From Wandonia haliotis (GTDB taxonomy: Bacteria > Bacteroidota > Bacteroidia > Flavobacteriales_D > Crocinitomicaceae), in assembly GCF_039523435.1 (NCBI RefSeq), contig NZ_BAAAFH010000011.1, positions 1-64,000 of the forward strand: DNA of 64,000 bases, given 5' to 3'. This document shows positions 51,221 to 59,887 of the stretch, piece after piece (the stretch's first letter is position 1; each line of letters starts with the position of its first letter). A model generated the notes under the pieces. The model did no database searches. It saw only the letters and a program-made list of their open reading frames with translations, and had not been told where the DNA came from. Position numbers and translations under genes: made by a program.

Positions 51221-54200
51221 TTATTTTCGGACAATTAGTTTTTGAGAAGAAAGTAACGTACCATCTTTTTCATAGGCATTAACAAGGTAGATTCCTTCTG
51301 CTAATGACTCTATATCCATTTCCGTTGCTGCATTTCCGTTAACAGGGAATTGTTTAACCACCTGTCCGGTAACAGTCGTAACTTCTATCTTTTCGATGGT
51401 TGCAATACTGGTTACCAGAGAAACTTCATTTTTAGCCGGATTCGGGTACAAAAGGAATGTAATTTCATCATTTTTTTCTATTCCTGTCGTATTGGCAGAG
51501 ACCGAAACCGTATAACAAGTTGTACTCGATTCACAGGTGCCGGTTACCGAAAGGCAAACCGTATAAGTTCCTGGTTGATTATACGAATGTACCGGATTTT
51601 GTGAAGAAGAACTATTTCCATCTCCAAAGTCCCAACTATAGGAAGTGGCATTACTTGATGTACTTGTAAACTGAACATTGAGGAAATTTTGTGTCAATAC
51701 GAAATCAGCAACAACCGGTGCAGGAGAAGCTAATAACGTATAATCCTCAGTTACCTGACAGCCATCCGCCGAAGTTGCTGTGATCTGATAGGTTCCATTA
51801 CCTATATTACTCCATTCTTCAATTGATGGTCCGTTTTGCCATTGGTAGGTTATCCCTGAACCTCCCGAAGCAGAGGCTATTACACTACCATCCTGACTAT
51901 CATCACAACTCGGGTGAGTAACTGTTGCGGATAAGACAAGATTGGAACTGTAAGCAAGGTTGAATGTCTCGTTGACTACACATCCATTGCCATCAGTCGC
52001 AGTAACCGAATAAACTCCTGGCGCTAAATCGTTGAGTAATGTTCCGGTAGCTCCGGTATTCCATTGGTAGGAAAATCCTGAACTTCCCAACGCATTTACT
52101 GAAATTTCTCCATCTTCATTAGGAGAACAAGTAGGAGAAGTTATCGTTGATGATACTGATAAATCAAGGTCATAGTTCAGATTGTATTGAATAGTAGTGT
52201 CACATCCGGAATCATCTGTTACAACCAAAGAATAGGCTCCTATATCTAATCCTGTAAGGGAAGAGGTTGTATTTCCTGTGTTCCATGCATACGTATAGCC
52301 GGGAGTTCCTCCGGACACATTTACAGAAATACTACCATTCGTATTGTTTGCGCACAAAGGTTCTGTAACAGTGGAAGTGATTGATAAATTACAAAATTGT
52401 GTTTGTAATAATTCTACACAATAATCTTCGGTTTCGCCTGACATAAACTCTCCGCATACTGATGGAAGAGAAGTTACCGGATAATCCTGATACGATAACT
52501 GAACACGCATACGCGTAGTTCCTGGAGTAGCACTGGCGGGAATTGTTAGATTGTCGGTTACAACTCCATAACCCGCAGATGATTGATCGTAGACTAATTC
52601 ACCGGCAGTAAAAGAACCATCCTGATTCAAATCCATCCAGATTCTGGAGTATGTTAGTAACGGCTGTCCGTCAAATCCCGGGGTAACAGAAAAAGGATAG
52701 GTAGCTCCTATATCCAGTGAAGAAATAGCAGATAAAGATGCAGGGCGGTATCCGTTATCGTCACCTGATACAACCTGATTCCCGTTGATTTCAAAGCTTT
52801 CAATCCATTCATTCTGACTTCCCAATAAACCAGTAACAGTATTTCCTCCGGAAAGTTCACTGAGTAACCCGGCTCCGTCAGCCTGAGAAACCATTACAAC
52901 CGGAATGGTAATGAGATTACCTTCTCCACCATCTCCCAGGGAAGCAGGAGATGTTCCCTGATTATTTATAATAATAAGACCTGTGGCACCAGCATTTTGT
53001 GCGTTAAGCGCTTTCTGCGAGAAGTTACAAGTACCACGAACAGCAACGGCAATATTTCCGTTTATCTGTGCTGCGTTTGTAAGTGCATTACAGCCTTCTT
53101 CACTGGCGGCTGTTCCGTCATCTACCAGTATCAGATTACCGTAGGCATATCCATTATCAAGAGTCGCTCCCCAATTATCTGTAAGCGTATAATTTGTAAA
53201 GTCTCCTGCTATTCCGGACGGAGTATGTACAGAAACTTCTTCTCCCGGATCTGTTGATGAAGCATCACAATAAGTAAGATCCATGCAAGCTCCGCAACCT
53301 GTTGTACTAAAAGTTCCGATCTCCGGAGAAGAATTTGTTTCGTCAGCACATTCAACAGACATATAGTACTCATAAACAGTGCAGGTGTTCAGGTTATTTA
53401 CCTGTATAGATAAAGTACTGGAAGAATACTGTGTCCAGTTTGCACTTCCTTCTTCTCTTACGAAAACAGAGTAATTGATTACATCCTGAATGGCATCATA
53501 CGTAAATGTTACTGTATTATCATTCACTGTGGTAATAACGGGATTGGCGGGAGGGGTACATGTTGAACAGGTGGCATCCATCAGTAGATCCATTGAATTT
53601 TTAGCATTGAGTCGTCCTCCTGCAATAAACGAATTCGTCATGTTTGCTTTTAGGTCAACACCGTCCATAAGAGCCTGATAAATCAGGTCAGAACCATCCT
53701 GAGGATTGTTGAGCACAATATTCATAAATCCGGGACAGGGAATAGCGTACAGCAAAGCAATAACTCCTGCCGTATAAGGACTTGAGAATGATGTACCGGT
53801 TGTCGTTGTATAACTGTTTCCGTTTGCTGTAGTTCTTACGCTAATTCCGGGAGCAGGAAAGTCAATGGTTGTAGCTCCATATCCTCCGGCAAAATTATCA
53901 TTGTGCCCTGATCGTCCAACGCCTACCATATAATCGGAAGGACATGCAGTCGGCATATCACCTGAAACATCTACATTGAGGTCACTGTTGGTGGTTGCTC
54001 CACAGTTAACAATCCCATATTTTCCAAGTGTATCATAAAACTGACACCAAATAGGGTAGTTGTTTGGATTTCCTCCGTCAATTCCCCATGAAGCATTTGT
54101 TGCCACAATAAAAGCTCCTTCTGTTCCATTCGTTTCGTTGTATTTTTTTCGTAACGAAAGCGGATAATCATACGCTGAGACAACAGATGATTCTGTCATC

Positions 54201-54967
54201 GAATAACCAACGACATTCATCATCTTTACATCCCAGTTAGCTCCGACAACTCCCAGGTTATTATTCCCCTTGGCACCAATCATTCCGGCTACATTTGTAC
54301 CGTGCGTGGTAGATACTCCTGTAAGGTTTCCTGAGTTGTTACTAACGTTCCAACCATTTATATCGTCAATATAACCGTTTCCATCGTCATCGATACCATT
54401 TCCCGGAATTTCGAAAGGATTGGTCCAACGGTTTTCTATCAGGTCACTGTGACTGAAATCCACTCCTTCAAGTATACAAACAACAATATCGTGTCCGAGT
54501 GCGTTTTGTCCCCCTGTGGTAATGTCCCAGGCTTCGTCTATATCCGTATCGGCATCTGCTGTTCCTCCGGTTTGTCCTGTGTTCAGGTGGTGCCACTGCT
54601 GATCAAACTGAGGATCGTCCGGAGTGGTGGAGCGTAATTCAACAACATGGTCGTTCTGGGCTAAAGTGATTCCATCCAGTCGGTTCACCATTTTCAGAGC
54701 TTCCATTTGAGAAATAGAGAAGGGATTAAATTCAATCAGCCAGGCTCGCATGTGAACCGATAATTGTTTATTGACTTTGAACTCATATTGTATCGGAAGT
54801 CGTTGAAATAAAAGTTCAGGGTCTGTATTTTCATCCACCTGAATAATAAGATGCCCCGGAATAAAAGGTTCCTGTTCGGCATTCCTCATTTGTCCCAGAC
54901 CGGGACTTGCATACGCGATAAGTAGAGTAAAGAGTAGTAATAGTTTTGAGAATATAGAATCAAACAT
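51221..54967 (-). CDS. Secreted subtilisin-like (S8) peptidase with SprB-like repeats, PKD and T9SS sorting domain
   Basis: The protein of about 1248 residues (from the ATG at 54967) has a signal peptide, a propeptide-like region, and an S8 domain: VVCILEGVDFSHSDL around 162-176, the HGTNVAGMIG His motif near 222 and GTSFSSPYTAGV for the Ser. The Asp motif reads LEG instead of DTG, so the usual aspartate is missing; Glu167 is next to it. A fibronectin-like domain, a PA-type insert (NAAQINGNIAVAVRGTCNFS), a GEVED domain (WMDLNQDGSFTAGELVY), three SprB-like repeats (GGTPGYTYAWNTGNTTSSLT type), one PKD domain (YSWDFGDGNSSSSQNPVHSY) and the T9SS tail follow. It probably acts at the cell surface, if active at all. 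Confidence 0.88.
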   Translation of the reverse strand: MFDSIFSKLLLLFTLLIAYASPGLGQMRNAEQEPFIPGHLIIQVDENTDPELLFQRLPIQYEFKVNKQLSVHMRAWLIEFNPFSISQMEALKMVNRLDGITLAQNDHVVELRSTTPDDPQFDQQWHHLNTGQTGGTADADTDIDEAWDITTGGQNALGHDIVVCILEGVDFSHSDLIENRWTNPFEIPGNGIDDDGNGYIDDINGWNVSNNSGNLTGVSTTHGTNVAGMIGAKGNNNLGVVGANWDVKMMNVVGYSMTESSVVSAYDYPLSLRKKYNETNGTEGAFIVATNASWGIDGGNPNNYPIWCQFYDTLGKYGIVNCGATTNSDLNVDVSGDMPTACPSDYMVGVGRSGHNDNFAGGYGATTIDFPAPGISVRTTANGNSYTTTTGTSFSSPYTAGVIALLYAIPCPGFMNIVLNNPQDGSDLIYQALMDGVDLKANMTNSFIAGGRLNAKNSMDLLMDATCSTCTPPANPVITTVNDNTVTFTYDAIQDVINYSVFVREEGSANWTQYSSSTLSIQVNNLNTCTVYEYYMSVECADETNSSPEIGTFSTTGCGACMDLTYCDASSTDPGEEVSVHTPSGIAGDFTNYTLTDNWGATLDNGYAYGNLILVDDGTAASEEGCNALTNAAQINGNIAVAVRGTCNFSQKALNAQNAGATGLIIINNQGTSPASLGDGGEGNLITIPVVMVSQADGAGLLSELSGGNTVTGLLGSQNEWIESFEINGNQVVSGDDNGYRPASLSAISSLDIGATYPFSVTPGFDGQPLLTYSRIWMDLNQDGSFTAGELVYDQSSAGYGVVTDNLTIPASATPGTTRMRVQLSYQDYPVTSLPSVCGEFMSGETEDYCVELLQTQFCNLSITSTVTEPLCANNTNGSISVNVSGGTPGYTYAWNTGNTTSSLTGLDIGAYSLVVTDDSGCDTTIQYNLNYDLDLSVSSTITSPTCSPNEDGEISVNALGSSGFSYQWNTGATGTLLNDLAPGVYSVTATDGNGCVVNETFNLAYSSNLVLSATVTHPSCDDSQDGSVIASASGGSGITYQWQNGPSIEEWSNIGNGTYQITATSADGCQVTEDYTLLASPAPVVADFVLTQNFLNVQFTSTSSNATSYSWDFGDGNSSSSQNPVHSYNQPGTYTVCLSVTGTCESSTTCYTVSVSANTTGIEKNDEITFLLYPNPAKNEVSLVTSIATIEKIEVTTVTGQVVKQFPVNGNAATEMDIESLAEGIYLVNAYEKDGTLLSSQKLIVRK

Positions 54968-55058
54968 GGTTGCTTGTTTTTTTGGTTCGGGTAAATTTAA
55001 TACATTTTCACCAAAATTTAAAAACAAGTTTATATTGCTGTATTTGAGTGTTTTGATT

Positions 55059-55742
55059 CTAGTTTAGAACAATTCGTATTGTTTTTCGATGCGTATTGTC
55101 TTTACTCGTGAATCGTATGAAATAAACACCTTGGGGTAATCCGTTTAGGTCTATTGATAACTGATCTGATTGTTGTAATTCTATTTCTTTGACAGAAGTC
55201 CCAATGAAATTAATAATTTCTGCATATTCAAACCTGTCCAGATCATAAGACAATGATACTAACCGTTCATTCCCAACAGGATTTGGATAAATTGTTAGTG
55301 TTTTTTGGGGAGGTATTTCTGGTTTATGTTCTACAATAAAAAGAATATATGACTCCTGTTTACTTTGCTCATCTGAAATACGCAGTTCTATTTCTCCACT
55401 TCCTTCAGTCGTATTCCAAACCGCTAATTTCATAAAACCAAAATCGCCAATAGCAATAGGTTCCATATATGCTGATGAAGGTACTGTATTATAACAAATA
55501 CGATTGTCACACAATGAATACCCCCAGTTTTCAGGAAGCGTATTTTTTGTAATTTCCCATTTGAGCCAAATAGAAGAGTCTGAGATGTTATCAAAATAAA
55601 ACTCTCTTGTGATTTCTTCTCCTTTTTTGACTTGCATGGAAATAACTCCTGATTCGGGATGGATGGTAAACAACTGTCCGAACAGGTTCGATCCGAATAG
55701 AAGAAAGACCGCAATAAATAATATTTTCAGTATTTGCTTCAT
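55059..55742 (-). CDS. Secreted protein with T9SS type-A sorting domain
   Basis: The protein of about 227 residues (from the ATG at 55742; the one at 55760 adds six residues) has a signal peptide (MKQILKILFIAVFLLFGSNL). The mature domain of about 120 residues is beta-rich (GVISMQVKKGEEITREFYFD, ISDSSIWLKWEITKNTLPEN) with a Cys pair (LCDNRICYN) and resembles an Ig-like domain. The end (LTIYPNPVGNERLVSLSYDL to RKTIRIVLN) is the sorting domain. It lies 31 bp downstream of nothing on the same strand and is separated from the large peptidase gene by 91 bp. Function unknown. Confidence 0.7.
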   Translation of the reverse strand: MKQILKILFIAVFLLFGSNLFGQLFTIHPESGVISMQVKKGEEITREFYFDNISDSSIWLKWEITKNTLPENWGYSLCDNRICYNTVPSSAYMEPIAIGDFGFMKLAVWNTTEGSGEIELRISDEQSKQESYILFIVEHKPEIPPQKTLTIYPNPVGNERLVSLSYDLDRFEYAEIINFIGTSVKEIELQQSDQLSIDLNGLPQGVYFIRFTSKDNTHRKTIRIVLN

Positions 55743-55825
55743 TGTAAAGAAAAGATACAAATTAATTGCGATAAATCATAAACTGGAAGGATGTTTCGAT
55801 AAAACCGTTTAATTTTGTATTCAGT

Positions 55826-55936
55826 ATGAGACGTTTGCAGGAACTTTATAAAAAGTACTATCCCTATTTTATTGATGTGTGGCAGTATATTGCTATTATT
55901 CTACTGTTTATAATTGCTGCTTTGTTGTTTCTGTAA
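55826..55936 (+). CDS. Small membrane protein of 36 residues
   Basis: An ATG at 55826 opens MRRLQELYKKYYPYFIDVWQ followed by YIAIILLFIIAALLFL: a basic, aromatic N-terminus and one 16-residue membrane segment ending at the C-terminus. A TAATTTTG -7 box lies at 55810-55817, so its message would have almost no leader. The residue pattern is that of a real tail-anchored small protein rather than chance. No family recognised. It lies 45 bp upstream of the large LVIVD-like gene and may be co-transcribed with it. Confidence 0.45.
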   Translation: MRRLQELYKKYYPYFIDVWQYIAIILLFIIAALLFL

Positions 55937-55981
55937 AAGGACTTTTAACATAAAGCCGTATATTTATAAAAAAAAGTAACA

Positions 55982-58333
55982 ATGAGATTACTCTTTCTGT
56001 TTTTAGGTCTTTTTCCATTCATTTTTCCCGTTTATCAATCCTATGCACAGCTTAATCTTGAGCAGTTGGGACATGTTGATTATTTTCAGGAAAGAAATAC
56101 ATATATCAATGATGTTTGGGGGTATGTGGATGAGACTGGAATCGAATATGCATTAGTAGGAGCCCGATCCGGTGTTTCGGTTGTTTCTCTGGCAGATCCT
56201 GAAAACCCAGTAGAGGTGTTTTGGTATGAAGGCGATTTTTCGGTTTGGAGAGATTTGAAAACGTTTGGAGATTACTTATATGTGACAACAGAAGCGGAGA
56301 GTGGGTTATTGATTATTGATCTGAGTCCTCTTCCTTTGGGTACGGTTACCGATGTTAGTTTATATGACGGACCTTCCGGAAATACATGGAAGTCTGCGCA
56401 TAATCTGTATATAGATGAAAACGGATTTGCCTATGTTTTTGGATCCAACAGAGGGCTGGGAGGTGTAATAATACTGGATGTAAGTACAGACCCGATGAAT
56501 CCGATAGAGGTGGGGGAGTTTGATAACTGGTATGTACATGATGGTTTTGTTCGAAATGATATGATGTATCTGGCTCATATTTACGACGGTTTTTTTTCGA
56601 TCGTGGATATAACAGACAAACAAAATCCGGTTCTTTTGGGTACGGCAAATACACCGTCAAATTTTGCGCATAATATCTGGCCGGATAATACGGGGCAATA
56701 TGTATTTACAACGGATGAGGTTTCTGATGCTTTTCTTGCTGCGTATGATGTGTCTGACCCGGCAAATATTGTTGAAGTAGACAGAATTCAATCCAGTCCG
56801 GGAGCGGGAATAGTGCCGCATAACGCACATTATTACCAAAACTGGCTGGTTACGAGCTATTATACGGATGGAGTCACCATTCATGATGTTTCGCGCCCTC
56901 ATAATATGATAGAGGTTGGGAACTACGATACTTCTCCTTTGCAAAATACATTCACACAAGGATGTTGGGGAGCATATCCGTATTTCCCCTCAGGAATCAT
57001 ACTGGCTACTGATATTGAAGAAGGGTTATTCATCCTTCAGCCGGATTATAAATTGGGATCTTACCTGGAAGGTCTCATAACAGATCAACAAACAACCAAT
57101 CCGTTGCAGGGAGTGCGTATTACCATTGAAGGAAACGATCAGGTCGCGCTTACGGATAACATGGGGGAATATGCAACAGGAATAGTGCAAACGGGGATAT
57201 TTGATGTTACATACAATAAGGTCGCTTATTACCCGCAAACGATTTCCGTTTCTCTTTCCGAAGGAAATGTTACAAATCAGGACGTACAATTGGAACCAAT
57301 GCCTGAGTATAGCCTGAATGTGATTGTTGAAGATGCTACTACCGGAAATGGTATTATGGGAGCAGATGTTCTTCTTAGTTGTACGGAAATAGAACACGAA
57401 ATCGTGAGTAATGGTCTGGGAGAAGCTTCTGTTCAGATGTATTATGAGGTAGAATATGAAGTGGTTGTTGGAAAGTGGGGGTATCGTACAAGTTGTGAGA
57501 ATATATATATTGATCAGCATACAGGAACACTAACGATTCAACTGGAACCCGGATACTATGATGACTTTACTTTTGATTTTGGTTGGTCAGCCACTTCGGA
57601 TGCAGAAGCAGGAGAGTGGGTTCGTGATATTCCGCTTGCGACCCTATCGGGATCAAATGCTTCGCAGGACGTTGCATTTGATTGTGGAAGTAAAGCATAT
57701 ATAACAGGAAATACAGGAATAGATCCCAATATTGATAATGTCACGAATGGTACGGTTGTATTGATTTCTCCTGTTTTTAATCTTACAGGTATGTCGGATC
57801 CACACGTGAATTACTGGACGTATTTCTATAATATGCATGGTCCTTATCCACCTAATGATACGTTAAGTGTAGTGCTGACGAATGGATTCGTAACAAGCCG
57901 GGTGGATTATGAAGCTTTTCCTGATTCTCCTATGGAAGAGTGGGTTCCGAAATCAATACGCGTATCTGATTACATGGCACCTACAGCAAACATGCAGTTG
58001 TTTATATCCATAAGTGATTATGCCGAGACGGTCAATATAACAGAAGCGGGGTTTGATTACTTTTCGATAACCAATTCCAATGTATTAACTGTTGAAGAGG
58101 AAGAATCGGATTACGGGATAACCATATTCCCCAATCCGGCAGATACATATTTTGAGATTTCTTCGGAAGATCAGATATCTGAAGAGGTTACTTTGTTTGA
58201 TAGGTCAGGTAAATTGGTACTACAAACGCAGGAAACGAAGATTGATATTAGTGATCTGTCACCTGGTATGTACTTCATAAAGATACAGCTTGAAGGTGGT
58301 AAAGTACACAATCAAAAATTGGTAGTACGATAA
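55982..58333 (+). CDS. Choice-of-anchor B family secreted protein (LVIVD-like repeats) with T9SS sorting domain
   Basis: The 783-residue protein has a signal peptide (MRLLFLFLGLFPFIFPVYQS). Residues about 25-360 form a beta-propeller-like series of LVIVD-type repeats (YALVGARSGVSVVSLADPEN, YVTTEAESGLLIIDLSPLPL, GFFSIVDITDKQNPVLLGTA, HNIWPDNTGQYVFTTDEVSD), the choice-of-anchor B module. A carboxypeptidase-regulatory-like domain (residues about 368-435: GLITDQQTTNPLQGVRITIE), a second such domain, and a beta-sandwich follow. The end (ITIFPNPADTYFEISSEDQI to NQKLVVR) is the T9SS signal. The function of the family is unknown; it is exported to the surface. Confidence 0.88.
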   Translation: MRLLFLFLGLFPFIFPVYQSYAQLNLEQLGHVDYFQERNTYINDVWGYVDETGIEYALVGARSGVSVVSLADPENPVEVFWYEGDFSVWRDLKTFGDYLYVTTEAESGLLIIDLSPLPLGTVTDVSLYDGPSGNTWKSAHNLYIDENGFAYVFGSNRGLGGVIILDVSTDPMNPIEVGEFDNWYVHDGFVRNDMMYLAHIYDGFFSIVDITDKQNPVLLGTANTPSNFAHNIWPDNTGQYVFTTDEVSDAFLAAYDVSDPANIVEVDRIQSSPGAGIVPHNAHYYQNWLVTSYYTDGVTIHDVSRPHNMIEVGNYDTSPLQNTFTQGCWGAYPYFPSGIILATDIEEGLFILQPDYKLGSYLEGLITDQQTTNPLQGVRITIEGNDQVALTDNMGEYATGIVQTGIFDVTYNKVAYYPQTISVSLSEGNVTNQDVQLEPMPEYSLNVIVEDATTGNGIMGADVLLSCTEIEHEIVSNGLGEASVQMYYEVEYEVVVGKWGYRTSCENIYIDQHTGTLTIQLEPGYYDDFTFDFGWSATSDAEAGEWVRDIPLATLSGSNASQDVAFDCGSKAYITGNTGIDPNIDNVTNGTVVLISPVFNLTGMSDPHVNYWTYFYNMHGPYPPNDTLSVVLTNGFVTSRVDYEAFPDSPMEEWVPKSIRVSDYMAPTANMQLFISISDYAETVNITEAGFDYFSITNSNVLTVEEEESDYGITIFPNPADTYFEISSEDQISEEVTLFDRSGKLVLQTQETKIDISDLSPGMYFIKIQLEGGKVHNQKLVVR

Positions 58334-58353
58334 AATATACTTGATACGATACT

Positions 58354-58386
58354 AAAAAATCCCGTTCAGCAATGAACGGGATTTTT
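58354..58386. terminator. Bidirectional intrinsic terminator
   Basis: AAAAATCCCGTTCA / TGAACGGGATTTTT is a perfect 14-bp dyad with a 4-nt loop and provides T runs in both directions, for the choice-of-anchor B gene and the convergent dps gene. Confidence 0.85.
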
Positions 58387-58423
58387 GGTTGATAACGGAT
58401 GAGTTTGTGGAAAGAAACAAATT

Positions 58424-58891
58424 TTATTTAGACAACCATGAACGGAACATCCAACTGTCTTTCTCTTTTTCTCTGATGAGATCACTGATCATGCTGTTGG
58501 TTCCTTCGTCATTTACTTCTCCTGATAATTCAAGAATATCTCTTTCAAGAATCAGTAAGTCTTTTTGTGCGTTAAGTAAATATTCCATTCCCGCATGACC
58601 GTCCGAAGTCGTTGGTAATTCTTTAATACTCGAATGCGACAGATAATCGGTAAATGTGTGCAGCGGACGATGACCTAATGTCAAAATACGTTCTGCTATA
58701 TCATCAATTACAACCTGCGTGCGTGTGTATAACTCTTCATATTTCACATGAAGCTCAAAGAAATTAGTTCCCTGAATATTCCAGTGCAATCCGCGAAGGT
58801 TTTGGTAATGTATCTGATAAGAAGCAAGTAAATTATTCAGTTTTTCTGAAAGTTCATTTGTTCCCTTTTTCTCTAATCCTATATAATTCAT
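58424..58891 (-). CDS. dps: Dps-family DNA-binding ferritin
   Basis: The 155-residue protein has the Dps signatures: LRGLHWNIQGTNFFELHVKY (ferroxidase His and Asp/Glu region at the dimer interface), EELYTRTQVVIDDIAERILT and LGHRP. Dps forms a 12-subunit shell that stores iron, consumes hydrogen peroxide and protects DNA in stationary phase or stress. It lies divergent from the oxyR gene with a shared 86-bp spacer, so OxyR control is likely. Length is typical. Confidence 0.92.
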   Translation of the reverse strand: MNYIGLEKKGTNELSEKLNNLLASYQIHYQNLRGLHWNIQGTNFFELHVKYEELYTRTQVVIDDIAERILTLGHRPLHTFTDYLSHSSIKELPTTSDGHAGMEYLLNAQKDLLILERDILELSGEVNDEGTNSMISDLIREKEKDSWMFRSWLSK

Positions 58892-58913
58892 AATTCTGTT
58901 TTTGTGTTCCTTT

Positions 58914-58921
58914 CAAAGATA
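58914..58921 (-). promoter_or_regulatory. -7 box of dps
   Basis: On the reverse strand TATCTTTG matches TAnnTTTG, 22 bp from the dps ATG. No TTG -33 box is visible, as expected for a promoter that needs an activator such as the divergent OxyR. Confidence 0.45.
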
Positions 58922-58977
58922 ATGAATTAACTTTATAGTTTTTATTAATACTTTCAATGGTTTAATTTATATTTTCT

Positions 58978-59886
58978 ATGATATCACTGGTTCAGGTAGA
59001 ATATTTGCTGGCACTATATGAAGAACGAAATTTTCAACGAGCAGCAGAACGTTGTTTTGTGACACAACCGACACTTTCGGTTCAGATCAAGAAAGCGGAA
59101 AGACAGCTTGGGGGAAGGTTATTTAACCGGGATGTTACCCCATTGGAACCTACACCGTTATTTATGAAGATTCTTCCGGTTCTTCACCAGCTGAATAATG
59201 ATATGCGGACATTAAAGCAGAAAGTACTACAGGATACTGATGGGGTAAAAGAAGAACTCAGAATAGGTGTTATTCCTACAATTGCACATTATCTTATTCC
59301 CGACATGTTTGGTATTCTGAATGAACAATTAAAAGACTTCTCTCTGAAGTTTGAAGAATATCGTACTGCTGAGCTTCTTGAGTTGTTAGAAAAAAGAAAA
59401 TTAGATATAATTATCCTTTCCGGTCCATTGGAAACAAAAGGATTCGAAATTCAAAAGCTATTTATTGAAGAGATTGCTTTTTATATGAAAGAACCCAAAA
59501 AACTGGATTCTGTACGTGGATTAATTGATGAAGATCCCTGGCTGTTGACGGAAGGAAACTGTTTACGGGCACAAATGATCAACTTTTGTGAGCTAAAAAC
59601 CAAGGAAACAGCAAAATGGGATTATCAGGGGAGTTCAATAGACGTATTGATTCGGATGGTAGATCGTTATGGTGGATATACATTGATCCCTATGAATTAT
59701 CCGAAAGATCATATTAATAACGGAAATATTGTTCGAATGAGGGATTCTGTTCCCGCGCGAAGTGTAATTGCAGGCTATCACCGGAAAAATAGTAATTATG
59801 ATGCTCTGGTGAAAATAATTCAGGCGATCCAGGCTGTTTATGCCAATGACGCTTCAAAAGACTGGGAGTTTATTGATTGGCACTAA
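58978..59886 (+). CDS. oxyR: Peroxide-sensing LysR-type regulator OxyR
   Basis: The 302-residue protein has an N-terminal winged HTH (LVQVEYLLALYEERNFQRAA, ERCFVTQPTLSVQIKKAERQ) and a LysR effector domain. Cys195 and Cys204 in TEGNCLRAQMINFCEL have the nine-residue spacing of the redox pair of E. coli OxyR (Cys199/Cys208), so it should form a disulfide in response to peroxide and activate target genes. The divergent dps gene is the expected target, and the short spacer leaves room for one OxyR tetramer site. The product is close to the family's usual length of about 305. Confidence 0.9.
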   Translation: MISLVQVEYLLALYEERNFQRAAERCFVTQPTLSVQIKKAERQLGGRLFNRDVTPLEPTPLFMKILPVLHQLNNDMRTLKQKVLQDTDGVKEELRIGVIPTIAHYLIPDMFGILNEQLKDFSLKFEEYRTAELLELLEKRKLDIIILSGPLETKGFEIQKLFIEEIAFYMKEPKKLDSVRGLIDEDPWLLTEGNCLRAQMINFCELKTKETAKWDYQGSSIDVLIRMVDRYGGYTLIPMNYPKDHINNGNIVRMRDSVPARSVIAGYHRKNSNYDALVKIIQAIQAVYANDASKDWEFIDWH

Positions 59887-59887
59887 A

